DNA of 18,650 nucleotides, taken from Candidatus Bathyarchaeota archaeon (lineage in GTDB: Archaea > Thermoproteota > Bathyarchaeia > Bathyarchaeales > Bathycorpusculaceae). The position numbers were made by a program, and so were the translations under genes. Under the pieces are notes generated by a model that was not told where the DNA came from, did no database searches, and was given only the letters and a program-made list of their open reading frames with translations. Where the stretch lies: contig PIYF01000001.1 of the NCBI GenBank assembly GCA_003601875.1, positions 1-18,650 of the forward strand. The letters run 5' to 3'. Of the stretch, positions 7,380-14,057 are shown piece by piece. How positions within the stretch are numbered: the first letter of the stretch is position 1; each line of letters opens with the position of its first letter.

Positions 7380-7602
7380 AAAACCAGCTGAGAAAGAGAA
7401 GAAAGGGAAAGAAAAACGTGAAAAGAAAAAGAAGGAAGAAAAAGGAGTTTACACTCTATATAAAATAGAAGGCGATAAACTAGTGCGGCTTCGTCCAACT
7501 TGTGAACGTTGTGGACCAGGATACTTCATGGCAGATCATGGTGATAGATATACTTGTGGACATTGTGGTTTCACAAGGTATAAGACTGCAACTGCGAAAT
7601 AA
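7372..7602 (+). CDS. rps27ae: 30S ribosomal protein S27ae
   Basis: Zinc-ribbon ribosomal protein eS31. The functional part is the C-terminal 50 residues: the YTLYKIEGDKL start, then two CxxC pairs (CERC and CGHC) around GPGYFMADHGDRYT, with TRYKT at the end. I chose ATG 7372, because GGAGG at 7358-7362 lies 9 nt before it. The upstream ATG 7363 overlaps that site. The N-terminal 25 residues are an unusual Lys/Glu-rich extension that continues the purine-rich tract begun in the tail of S24e. It overlaps S24e by 8 nt. Confidence 0.94.
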   Translation: MSEKPAEKEKKGKEKREKKKKEEKGVYTLYKIEGDKLVRLRPTCERCGPGYFMADHGDRYTCGHCGFTRYKTATAK

Positions 7603-7607
7603 ACAGC

Positions 7608-7614
7608 TTTAAAT
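7608..7614 (+). promoter_or_regulatory. TATA box before the SecB-like orphan gene
   Basis: TTTAAAT lies 23-29 nt ahead of ATG 7637. That spacing suits a leaderless transcript and supports ATG 7637 over the upstream TTG at 7622. Confidence 0.45.
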
Positions 7615-7636
7615 CAGACGGTTGTTCATAGTTTTG

Positions 7637-8068
7637 ATGGTTAAAATGATTAGAGTAAACGTTTCCATAACTAACGTTTCTGCTGAACGTTTTTGGGATG
7701 TCCGTAAACCCATGCCTCCAATTCAAATAAACACAAACCTTAATCTTGTAAGCATAGAAAAAAAGACGGAAGATTTTCTTGAAGTTCCCTTCGTCTTAAC
7801 TGTAAACTATAATCCATCCGTTGCTCAAATAAGTCTCAAAGGAAAAGCATACGTCGCTGGAGATAAAAAGGAAATAAATAAAATTTACAGTGAATATAAA
7901 GAAAAGAAGCCTCCGCCACCAGTTATTGTCCAGTCCATTTCTAACGTTGTATTCGTAGAGTCCGTGTTAATATCGAAAACAATAAACATACCTCCACCTA
8001 TCCCGCTTCCAAAGATTCCACAGGTTAAACAGTCTGAGAAAGGCTCTAAGATGGATTACACAGCGTGA
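7637..8068 (+). CDS. Uncharacterised protein, possibly SecB-like fold
   Basis: I do not recognise a named family with certainty. The protein is 143 residues, soluble and beta-rich. It has a hydrophobic strand pair in the middle (FVLTVNYNPS, then ISLKGKAYV), a helix-like linker rich in Lys/Glu, then PPPPVIVQ and a Pro-rich end (NIPPPIPLPKIP). The order is beta strands, helix, helix, then a Pro-rich loop. It resembles the SecB chaperone layout, which also ends in a conserved proline-rich segment. That likeness is by eye only. The start is ATG 7637 by TATA spacing; TTG 7622 and ATG 7646 are alternatives. It lies after S27ae and converges on S19 with 19 nt between the stops. Confidence 0.7.
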   Translation: MVKMIRVNVSITNVSAERFWDVRKPMPPIQINTNLNLVSIEKKTEDFLEVPFVLTVNYNPSVAQISLKGKAYVAGDKKEINKIYSEYKEKKPPPPVIVQSISNVVFVESVLISKTINIPPPIPLPKIPQVKQSEKGSKMDYTA

Positions 8069-8087
8069 AAAAGGAAGAGCTTTCAAT

Positions 8088-8501
8088 CTATTTTAATGGA
8101 ACATACATGGAAGAACGTGAAGCACCGATACCTGGGGTTCCATGTTTAACTGGTTTGTTGGTTATTGCAAATTCACCTAGATAATGTCCTATCATTTCAG
8201 GTTTTATCTCAACTGGAACGAATTCCTTTCCGTTATGAACAAGAATTGTTACACCAACCATTTCAGGTAGAATTATCATATCTCTTACGTGAGTTTTTAC
8301 TACAACGTTATTTCCCTTTCTAATTTCCTCCTTTGCTTTCCTTATTTTTTCAAGTAATATCCTCTGCTGCACTGTTAAACCTCGATGAAGGCTTCTTCTC
8401 TGTCTTGCAGGAAGAATATTTATGAATTCATCCATAGACATAGTTTGTAATTGTTCAAGCTTGTAGCCTCTATACGTGAATTCTTTAGGCATTTCTATCA
8501 T
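8088..8501 (-). CDS. rps19: 30S ribosomal protein S19 (uS19)
   Basis: Small-subunit head protein. Its conserved C-terminal half is complete ([15 protein letters not shown], the [11 protein letters not shown] strand, MIGHYLGEF, then [13 protein letters not shown]). The N-terminal extension ([14 protein letters not shown]) is archaeal type. The length of 137 residues is normal. The start may be ATG 8501 or ATG 8492; the latter has GAGATGAT just upstream. It is the last gene of the L3-L4-L23-L2-S19 operon. In most archaea L22 and S3 follow directly, but here the strand switches. Confidence 0.95.
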   Translation of the reverse strand: MIEMPKEFTYRGYKLEQLQTMSMDEFINILPARQRRSLHRGLTVQQRILLEKIRKAKEEIRKGNNVVVKTHVRDMIILPEMVGVTILVHNGKEFVPVEIKPEMIGHYLGEFAITNKPVKHGTPGIGASRSSMYVPLK

Positions 8502-8540
8502 CTCATTATTTTTCTAAAGTCAGCTATAAACCTTCTGAAA

Positions 8541-9278
8541 TTATGCTTTCTTCCTCTTCTTCTTTTTTCCAGCGCCCTTCGCCGCAATTAATCCAACTTT
8601 TTGACCTGGTGGTGCACCATGTGAAACTGTTGTAACCTTTCGAGCGCTTCTTTTGCTGCTTCCATAAGGGTGAACAGCTGCAATCATTGCTCTTCCACGG
8701 GTTCTCGGATATTTATGTCCTTTAGCTTTCATTAAATGATATTTAGCTCCTGCTTTTAAGAATGGCTTTTCAGTTCTTCCAGCCCCTGAAACAACACCTA
8801 TCGTAGCTCTGCACTTGTCATTAATGTAACGGGTTTTTCCAGATGGAAGCTTTATTATTGTTCCTTGCGCTGTATGGGCGACAACTATCGCGTAAGTTCC
8901 AGAAGACTTTGCAATTTTTCCTCCATCTCCTGGATGAAGTTCTATGTTGCAAACCATGGTTCCTTCAGGGATTTTACCGATTGGCAAAATGTTTCCAACT
9001 TCAATGGAAGCTTTCTCTCCCATTTGAATTTTTTGTCCTACGTAAACTCCTTCTGGCGCAATAGTATAACATGTTTGTCCATTTTCAAACCTTATTAAAG
9101 CTAGAGGTGTCCCTCTTCCAGGGTCGTGGATGAACTCTTCAATCACGCCGGAAATCACTTTTTTAAGGTCTTCTGTTGTCATCAATGGGTAACGGGCTGG
9201 TGCAACTCTCTTATGAGTTGATGCTTTAAAAACTGATCCGCCACGCCCACGTCTTTGAACACGGATTCTCTTCCCCAT
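8541..9278 (-). CDS. rpl2: 50S ribosomal protein L2 (uL2)
   Basis: Core large-subunit protein near the peptidyl-transferase centre. It is recognisable throughout: GKRIRVQRRGRGGSVF at the start, DPGRGTPLA near residues 52-60, GDGGKIAKSSGTYA near 117-130, and APPGQKVG near 222-229. The length of 245 residues is archaeal. The conserved loop that usually reads MN-VDHP-GGG reads MIAAVHPYGSS (residues 198-208). The key His (H203) is kept, but the preceding Asp is Val and two glycines are Ser. GGAGGT at 9285-9290, overlapping the L23 stop, lies 6 nt before ATG 9278. Confidence 0.95.
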   Translation of the reverse strand: MGKRIRVQRRGRGGSVFKASTHKRVAPARYPLMTTEDLKKVISGVIEEFIHDPGRGTPLALIRFENGQTCYTIAPEGVYVGQKIQMGEKASIEVGNILPIGKIPEGTMVCNIELHPGDGGKIAKSSGTYAIVVAHTAQGTIIKLPSGKTRYINDKCRATIGVVSGAGRTEKPFLKAGAKYHLMKAKGHKYPRTRGRAMIAAVHPYGSSKRSARKVTTVSHGAPPGQKVGLIAAKGAGKKKKRKKA

Positions 9279-9289
9279 TTATAAACCTC

Positions 9290-9550
9290 CTATAATATTC
9301 CAAGTTTAATTGCTACATCCACCGCCTTGTAATCTGGATGAAGCTTTACAAACGCTTTTTTCTGTCCTTTCGGAGTTATAAGAACGTTAACCTTTTCCAC
9401 TTTCACATCATAAAGGGTTTCAACAGCCCTTCTCACATCATGCTTTGTTGCTTTAAGATTCACAATAAAAACCAGTTTATTTTCCCTCTCAACCATAAGG
9501 CTTGCTGACTCTGTCATTACAGGATATAATATTACATCGTATGGATCCAT
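9290..9550 (-). CDS. rpl23: 50S ribosomal protein L23 (uL23)
   Basis: Large-subunit protein at the nascent-chain exit tunnel. The short archaeal form is 86 residues. The N-terminal YPVMTESASLMVERENKL segment and the ATKHDVRRAVE helix are diagnostic, followed by the VEKVNVL strand and the KKAFVKL strand. Its ATG shares one base with the L4 stop codon (TAATG arrangement), which indicates translational coupling. L2 follows after 11 nt. Confidence 0.95.
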   Translation of the reverse strand: MDPYDVILYPVMTESASLMVERENKLVFIVNLKATKHDVRRAVETLYDVKVEKVNVLITPKGQKKAFVKLHPDYKAVDVAIKLGIL

Positions 9551-10341
9551 TAGGCTTCCTCTCCTCCACCGTAAATTTCATTTAGTTTTTGGATGGCGCT
9601 GTTAGTCCATATTGTTAATCTTCCAGGATGAGTTCCTGGGGCTAAAATTTCAGCATTTAAATTGTTAACCGTGACGACGTCTACACCTGGTATGTTTTCA
9701 GCAGCCTTTTTTATTCCTCCATTTTCAGCAACCACTATAAGGGGGCCTACAGCTTGTTTCAGTTTTCTCCCCCTAAGTTTACCTCTTCCAGCTCTAATTT
9801 TTCTACTTTCTCTTACACGATAAATGTCGGATAAAACTCCTAAATGAATAAGAGCCTCCTCTACATCCTTTGTTTTAGTAAGCTTTTCAAGGTCATCTGT
9901 AACTATTAATGGAATCTGTAGGGCGTCTTCAACAGCGTGTCCCCTTGAAGCCACAATTTTTTTTGATGCAGTTGCAGCTATAGCTGAAAACAAAGCTAAA
10001 CGTTTCTCTTTTTTCGGAATCCTTTTCACAATTTTCTTTTCTGAAACTGGTGGATGGGCTGCTCTTCCACCAACAGTTCCAGGAGCAAAAGCACCCCTTT
10101 GCCCAGGGCCTTTCAATCTCGGTATTCTTGCAATTCCTTGTCCCACACCTCTTGATTCCGCTGTAGTTCTTTTTCCAGCCATGGGGTTTCTACCTTGAGG
10201 TTGAAATCTTCCAGATTGAATTGCTAAAACAGCCCTTTTTATAACATCAGGTCTTAACGGTGTTTGGAAAACTGGTGGAAGTTTTATCTTTCCAACTGAT
10301 TCTCCTTGAAGGTTAAAGACTTTCACGGTTCTTCTAACCAT
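9550..10341 (-). CDS. rpl4: 50S ribosomal protein L4 (uL4)
   Basis: Large-subunit protein lining the exit tunnel; the archaeal form is 263 residues. Diagnostic parts are LPPVFQTPLRPDVIKRAV near residues 21-38, the basic loop with GVGQGIARIPR near 65-75, and GGRAAHPP at 91-98. A C-terminal domain with the NAEILAPGTHPGRLTIWT pattern follows. AGGTGA spanning the L3 stop codon sits just ahead of ATG 10341, so initiation depends on the end of L3. Confidence 0.96.
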   Translation of the reverse strand: MVRRTVKVFNLQGESVGKIKLPPVFQTPLRPDVIKRAVLAIQSGRFQPQGRNPMAGKRTTAESRGVGQGIARIPRLKGPGQRGAFAPGTVGGRAAHPPVSEKKIVKRIPKKEKRLALFSAIAATASKKIVASRGHAVEDALQIPLIVTDDLEKLTKTKDVEEALIHLGVLSDIYRVRESRKIRAGRGKLRGRKLKQAVGPLIVVAENGGIKKAAENIPGVDVVTVNNLNAEILAPGTHPGRLTIWTNSAIQKLNEIYGGGEEA

Positions 10342-10351
10342 TATTTTTCAC

Positions 10352-11365
10352 CTATTTTCCCTGCGGCGATTCTAGGGAGACATATGTAATCTGCGGCGGT
10401 TCCTCTGGAACTTCCTTTGGAGGACGGGCAGGATAACGTATTTTCACCGGCCGTTTCTCCGGACCTGGAACACTCCCATCGAGTAAAATGTATGGGCCAC
10501 GGATTAATCCGTATCTTATGAAGCCTCCTTTCGGTGTTATTTCCTTTCCATCAGTTCCTATTTTTAAAATTCTTTTATTATATTCCGTTCTTTGATGGAA
10601 CCCCATCTGTCCAGCTCTTGGAATACTGTATAAAACTCTTGGAGGCTTCCACGGTCCAAGCGTTGCTATTCCCCTCTTAGTCTTTCTTGCTTTATGCTGA
10701 AGTATTCTCACTCCCCAACGTTTCACAGGTCCTTGAAAACCTTTTCCTATAGATACTGCTGCAACATCAACATATTGTCCTTCTCTGAAAACATCAGCTG
10801 CAGTTATATTTTTTCCAAGCAAACTTTTAGCATATTCAAACTGTTCTTTAATTGTTCCTCCACCTATTTCTATCTCCATCATGTCAGGTTTTTTCTTTGG
10901 AACGCTTGCTTTTCTAGGCTGTGTAATCGCTATGACACGGATTTTAGCAATTTTATCCAAATTATCTTCAATTTTCTTGAGGTTTTCCTCGGTGTTAAAC
11001 TTTTCTGGTATTGTGAAGACGCGTTCAAGGTCTTCAGGCGGTTTTTCCATCCATGTTTCAGTGAATGTTTCAAGTCCGTAAGGAGTTTTCTTGTATGCCC
11101 TTATTGCACATATAAGCATTGGCTGTGCCTCTATAACTGTTGCTGGTCGAATAACTTCCTTTCCATAGTTTGGTGACTGTTTTCTATCTTCAATTGCGAA
11201 AACATGAGTCATTCCAGCTTTATAGCCCATAAAGCCTAAAAGCCTTGGTTTTTCAGCTTCTATTTGAGGCCAATAACGGATTCTTGCAATTAAACTTTTA
11301 GCACGTTTCCTAGGTGAATATGCAAGTGAACCCCGTTTGGGTGCATGTTTTTTCCTATGTCCCAT
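10352..11365 (-). CDS. rpl3: 50S ribosomal protein L3 (uL3)
   Basis: Early-assembly large-subunit protein and first gene of the minus-strand operon. The archaeal/eukaryotic form is 337 residues, beginning GHRKKHAPKRGSLAY. GYKAGMTHV is at 47-55, GKGFQGPVKRWG lies in the middle, and the GQMGFHQRTEYNKR segment precedes the peptidyl-transferase finger. A TATA box at 11407-11413 precedes ATG 11365, with a leader of about 20 nt. Two ATAAC...GTTAT palindromes lie over and upstream of the promoter. Confidence 0.96.
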   Translation of the reverse strand: MGHRKKHAPKRGSLAYSPRKRAKSLIARIRYWPQIEAEKPRLLGFMGYKAGMTHVFAIEDRKQSPNYGKEVIRPATVIEAQPMLICAIRAYKKTPYGLETFTETWMEKPPEDLERVFTIPEKFNTEENLKKIEDNLDKIAKIRVIAITQPRKASVPKKKPDMMEIEIGGGTIKEQFEYAKSLLGKNITAADVFREGQYVDVAAVSIGKGFQGPVKRWGVRILQHKARKTKRGIATLGPWKPPRVLYSIPRAGQMGFHQRTEYNKRILKIGTDGKEITPKGGFIRYGLIRGPYILLDGSVPGPEKRPVKIRYPARPPKEVPEEPPQITYVSLESPQGK

Positions 11366-11395
11366 AGTTCTTCCGCTTCGCGTCTTTTAGGAATA

Positions 11396-11462
11396 ATAAC
11401 AACAAGTTATAAACATTACTAATAATCGTTCTATGTGAATGCATATAACAACATTTTGTTAT
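11396..11462. repeat. Pair of ATAAC...GTTAT palindromes upstream of the L3 operon
   Basis: ATAAC-aacaa-GTTAT spans 11396-11410 and overlaps the L3 TATA box. ATAACAA-catt-TTGTTAT spans 11445-11462, about 50 bp further upstream. Both share the start ATAACAACA. They may be operator sites for the ribosomal operon, or the second may form a hairpin at the end of the upstream minus-strand transcript. Apart from these palindromes and the TATA box, the gap 11366-11527 shows nothing recognisable. Confidence 0.4.
11407..11413 (-). promoter_or_regulatory. TATA box of the L3 ribosomal operon
   Basis: Read on the minus strand, TTTATAA is centred 45 nt before the L3 ATG. It predicts a start near 11385 and a leader of about 20 nt. 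Confidence 0.55.
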
Positions 11463-11527
11463 CTACAAGTTTTTGGAGATTAAAATTTTATACTTCTAAA
11501 ACCACCTCATACATAACATTCATACGC

Positions 11528-12472
11528 CTATTTAAATATAAATAAACTTTTTATTTTCTCTAGAATTTTTTCAGCGGCTTGTTCTGGTGCGTATTTAACC
11601 GTGTTTATTGTTATTTCAGGGTTTGTTGGAGGCTCATAGGGCTGTCCTATCCCTGGAACTGTTGGGGCTTTTCCTTCAAATGCCCGCTTATAAATTTGTT
11701 TTGGCGCTGATCGTGTGTTTTTACGTTGTGTTTCCCGTTTTATACAGATTTCCAATGGACATTTTAAGTAAACTTCCATAAATTTTGGAATTTGTTTGCG
11801 GGCGTTTTCCCTATAACGCCTTAGGTTACCAGTTGCGTCAATTATAACGTTTACACCGTTACTGGTTAAAAGTTTGGCTATGTAAACAAGGGTTGCATAA
11901 ACTATGTCTCTTTCATTCAATGAATAGGTTGGTTTAGGTGTTAAAACTTTTCTTAAGTTATCAGAAGCTAAGAGTTGGACGTGAATGCCTTCTTCCTCTA
12001 AAAGTTTTAGCAAAGCTTCTGAAACAACGCTTTTACCACTTCCTGGAAGCCCTGTTATCCAAACGCACCAGCCGCCTTCTGTAAATGTCATTTCACACAT
12101 ACCTTCCCTTAAGAACTGATAACTTTTTATTTTTATTAAATGGCTTTTACATTCAGAATCTGATGAACCGAACCCTTTAATTGGTTTTCCCTTTTTCATT
12201 ATTTTCTTTGCTGTTTTACATTCCTCAGTTTTCCCGGCTTTTTTATAGAAAACTTTCACGATTTTTACGTTTTCATTGGCAAGTAAATAATCTATATGCC
12301 AAAATTTTCTTTTTTCTTTTCTAAAATGTCTTTTTATCCTTTTTTCTAGGCTGTTTTGAGCTGACCCGACATAAGCGTATAATCCTTTTTCAAAAAATAT
12401 TGGTCCTAAAGCTCCAACATTTACCTTAATGTTTTTAGAGACTTTTATTATTAGAACGTAAATTCCTTTCAC
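11528..12472 (-). CDS. DUF123 (GIY-YIG-like) domain fused to adenylylsulfate kinase-like domain
   Basis: Two-domain protein of 314 residues. Residues 1-118 match DUF123, a GIY-YIG-related family (GIYVL at 3-7, LYAYVGSA at 31-38, RIKRHF at 45-50, WHIDYLL at 58-64, GFGSSDSEC at 100-108). Residues 134-310 match APS kinases: P-loop GLPGSGKS at 141-148, SDNLRK at 170-175, EVYLKCPLEICI, IYKRAFEGK, PYEPPTNPEI. The usual FISP motif of APS kinase is absent. In its place is DATGNLRRYRENAR, so the substrate is uncertain. The start is GTG 12472, 8 nt after the small ORF. M125 (12100) and M128 (12091) have GGGAAGGT just before them, so a free kinase could also be made by internal initiation. No other sulfate-assimilation gene is nearby. 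Confidence 0.85.
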   Translation of the reverse strand: MKGIYVLIIKVSKNIKVNVGALGPIFFEKGLYAYVGSAQNSLEKRIKRHFRKEKRKFWHIDYLLANENVKIVKVFYKKAGKTEECKTAKKIMKKGKPIKGFGSSDSECKSHLIKIKSYQFLREGMCEMTFTEGGWCVWITGLPGSGKSVVSEALLKLLEEEGIHVQLLASDNLRKVLTPKPTYSLNERDIVYATLVYIAKLLTSNGVNVIIDATGNLRRYRENARKQIPKFMEVYLKCPLEICIKRETQRKNTRSAPKQIYKRAFEGKAPTVPGIGQPYEPPTNPEITINTVKYAPEQAAEKILEKIKSLFIFK

Positions 12473-12480
12473 TTTTATCG

Positions 12481-12588
12481 TTAAGCATTATCTTTTTTAT
12501 ACCATTTCAGTATTTCTTTAACTGCTTTGACAGAGTAACCTTGATTTAGAAGTTGCTGTTTTAAATTGTCAATGGTGTTTACATTCAA
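12481..12588 (-). CDS. Small ORF, 35 residues, upstream of the DUF123/kinase gene
   Basis: This is a reading frame starting at TTG 12588 and stopping with TAA at 12481-12483. The Shine-Dalgarno AGGTG (12596-12600) is 7 nt before the TTG, and a TATA box lies at 12627-12635. The predicted peptide is helical and amphipathic, with the pattern LKQQLLNQGYSVKAVKEILK followed by WYKKDNA. An -LL-QGYS-KAV-EILKWY- pattern is what I would expect of a real short archaeal protein family, but I cannot name it. It ends 8 nt before the GTG of the fused kinase, so the two share a transcript. It may be a small protein, or a leader peptide that couples translation of the downstream gene. Confidence 0.6.
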   Translation of the reverse strand: MNVNTIDNLKQQLLNQGYSVKAVKEILKWYKKDNA

Positions 12589-12626
12589 ATTAGAACACCT
12601 TTTCTGTTAATTTTAGATTTGGATTT

Positions 12627-12635
12627 TTTATATAG
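12627..12635 (-). promoter_or_regulatory. TATA box for the small ORF and DUF123/kinase operon
   Basis: On the minus strand CTATATAAA predicts initiation near 12605, just ahead of the AGGTG at 12596-12600. It lies in the 88-nt gap after the phosphotransferase stop. Confidence 0.55.
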
Positions 12636-12676
12636 ATTTTAATTCCAAAATGGTAATATGTCAATTTTGAGACCTA

Positions 12677-13768
12677 TCACCCTTTAATATATTCATTAAC
12701 AGCTGTTAAATCGAACCGTGCATATTGTAAAACATTTTTCGTGAAATTTAAGAGTTTTACACGAACCTCTCGGGTGAGATTTGGATACCATACTGGGGAG
12801 GCTACAACTAAACCGCGCCAAGCATAGAACGGTTGAATAACCTCTAAAATTTCTTTATCTCTTGTTTTTTGCAGGTAATTTTCCCAGAATAGCTCAAATA
12901 AACGTTGAAAAACTCCGGCTAGTTCCCCATACTTTTGCAAGGAATAGAAAATATAATTTATAGTCATGGCTGCAACGTCGTCTGCTGGTTCACCCCATTC
13001 TCCCCGACTTCTATCAAGAACTGTGAACTCTGTGCCTTCCTTGAACATTATGTTCCAGGGGTGGAAGTCTCCATGAACTTGGCTGAGCCTATGAGCCTTG
13101 CGTTTAAGTCTCCAGCGCCAAACAACACAGTCTCTTTCCACATCTATTAAGTAGGATTCACGGATGAAATTAATTCCTGGTGGGTAACTGTCAAGTAAAC
13201 CCATTATGCATTCACCGTGTCCAACAAGTTCTCTTGCTCGTCTTATGTAAAGCCATGGTGCATCCTTCTTAACCTTGTGAATTTCAACAAGATAATCCGA
13301 TAAGGCTAAACATCTTTTCTCATCAAGTTCAGTTAACTTTCCAGTCTTCTTTATACGGTCTAAATCGAAATGGTAAAGCTTTCCTCTAACATGTTCTGTT
13401 AAAATGAAAAATTCACCGCAGTCGCCAAGAGATTTCATTCCATCACCATTGATTGTAAATGCTCCAACATCAATTGAACGTACATGTTTTGGTAACTTAT
13501 TGAAGGCATGGTGTTGCCAGAGTAATATTTGTGCACGATCAGAAAAATAGTCATGTCCGAAACCTTCAGGACGCATAGTTTCCAAAACAACTTTTCTAGT
13601 TTTGTTATTAACAACAAACTCTATAACGTAAGGAACACCGTAACCAAACCCTTTAAGCTTCTTTTCACTTTTCTCTTCACCTAAAGGATAAAATTTTAAA
13701 ACCTTAACTGGTTCTTTATAAACTTGTAACAAATATTTCTCTAACATTTCAATAGTTAAACTTGGCAA
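12677..13768 (-). CDS. APH/choline-kinase-like phosphotransferase
   Basis: Protein-kinase-like small-molecule kinase of the aminoglycoside phosphotransferase superfamily, 363 residues. The catalytic loop HGDFHPWN is at 232-239 (D234 base, N239 metal ligand). The metal-binding Asp in VLDRSRGEWGEPADDV is D252, followed by the typical AdD pair at 263-264. The N-lobe has a VVLETMRPEGFGHDYFSDRAQ segment in place of the usual Lys strand. The start is TTG 13768, supported by GAGGT about 7 nt upstream. The substrate cannot be read from sequence, and nothing suggests antibiotic resistance. It is transcribed divergently from the membrane-protein gene at 13842. Confidence 0.85.
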   Translation of the reverse strand: MPSLTIEMLEKYLLQVYKEPVKVLKFYPLGEEKSEKKLKGFGYGVPYVIEFVVNNKTRKVVLETMRPEGFGHDYFSDRAQILLWQHHAFNKLPKHVRSIDVGAFTINGDGMKSLGDCGEFFILTEHVRGKLYHFDLDRIKKTGKLTELDEKRCLALSDYLVEIHKVKKDAPWLYIRRARELVGHGECIMGLLDSYPPGINFIRESYLIDVERDCVVWRWRLKRKAHRLSQVHGDFHPWNIMFKEGTEFTVLDRSRGEWGEPADDVAAMTINYIFYSLQKYGELAGVFQRLFELFWENYLQKTRDKEILEVIQPFYAWRGLVVASPVWYPNLTREVRVKLLNFTKNVLQYARFDLTAVNEYIKG

Positions 13769-13841
13769 TTTTAAACCTCAAAAGAATTATCATGGTTAAG
13801 GTTAAAATGTATTGCGTAACAACAGGCTTAAGTGGTTTAGA

Positions 13842-14057
13842 ATGGATAAAATTGAATCCTTCGCCATTTTCCTAATAAGTTTAGGCTTAGCTTTAATTGC
13901 TCATCATTGCGTTTTCTTTGGAAGAATAGCTGACTTAAAAGACATTATGCATCATGAATTCTTTGAGGCAATACTGCTTACAGCTGGCATAACAATCTTA
14001 TTCAGCATACATTATGAGAAGAGAAAAAGATGTGGGAACAATGAACATTCTGATTAA
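13842..14057 (+). CDS. Small two-helix membrane protein
   Basis: Unrecognised protein of 71 residues. Two hydrophobic segments are visible, one at about residues 6-25 (FAIFLISLGLALIAHHCVFF) and one at about 41-57 (EAILLTAGITILFSI). A charged linker (GRIADLKDIMHHEF) lies between them and a Lys/Arg-rich tail follows. I prefer ATG 13842; TTG 13812 would add ten residues. Its end overlaps the start of the deaminase gene by 17 nt, so translation is probably coupled. Function unknown. Confidence 0.6.
   Translation: MDKIESFAIFLISLGLALIAHHCVFFGRIADLKDIMHHEFFEAILLTAGITILFSIHYEKRKRCGNNEHSD

Noticed and set aside
10694..11176. 160-codon open frame antisense to L3
   Set aside because: L3 is unmistakable on the other strand. 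The product is Cys/Phe/Ser-rich, as expected of a shadow frame.
12677..13768. Antibiotic resistance phosphotransferase
   Set aside because: Only superfamily motifs are present. The genomic setting is chromosomal archaeal metabolism, and there are no mobile-element signs.
13791..13871. Short ORF from an ATG in the divergent gap before the membrane-protein gene
   Set aside because: It has no Shine-Dalgarno, overlaps the membrane-protein gene out of frame, and the product shows no recognisable pattern.
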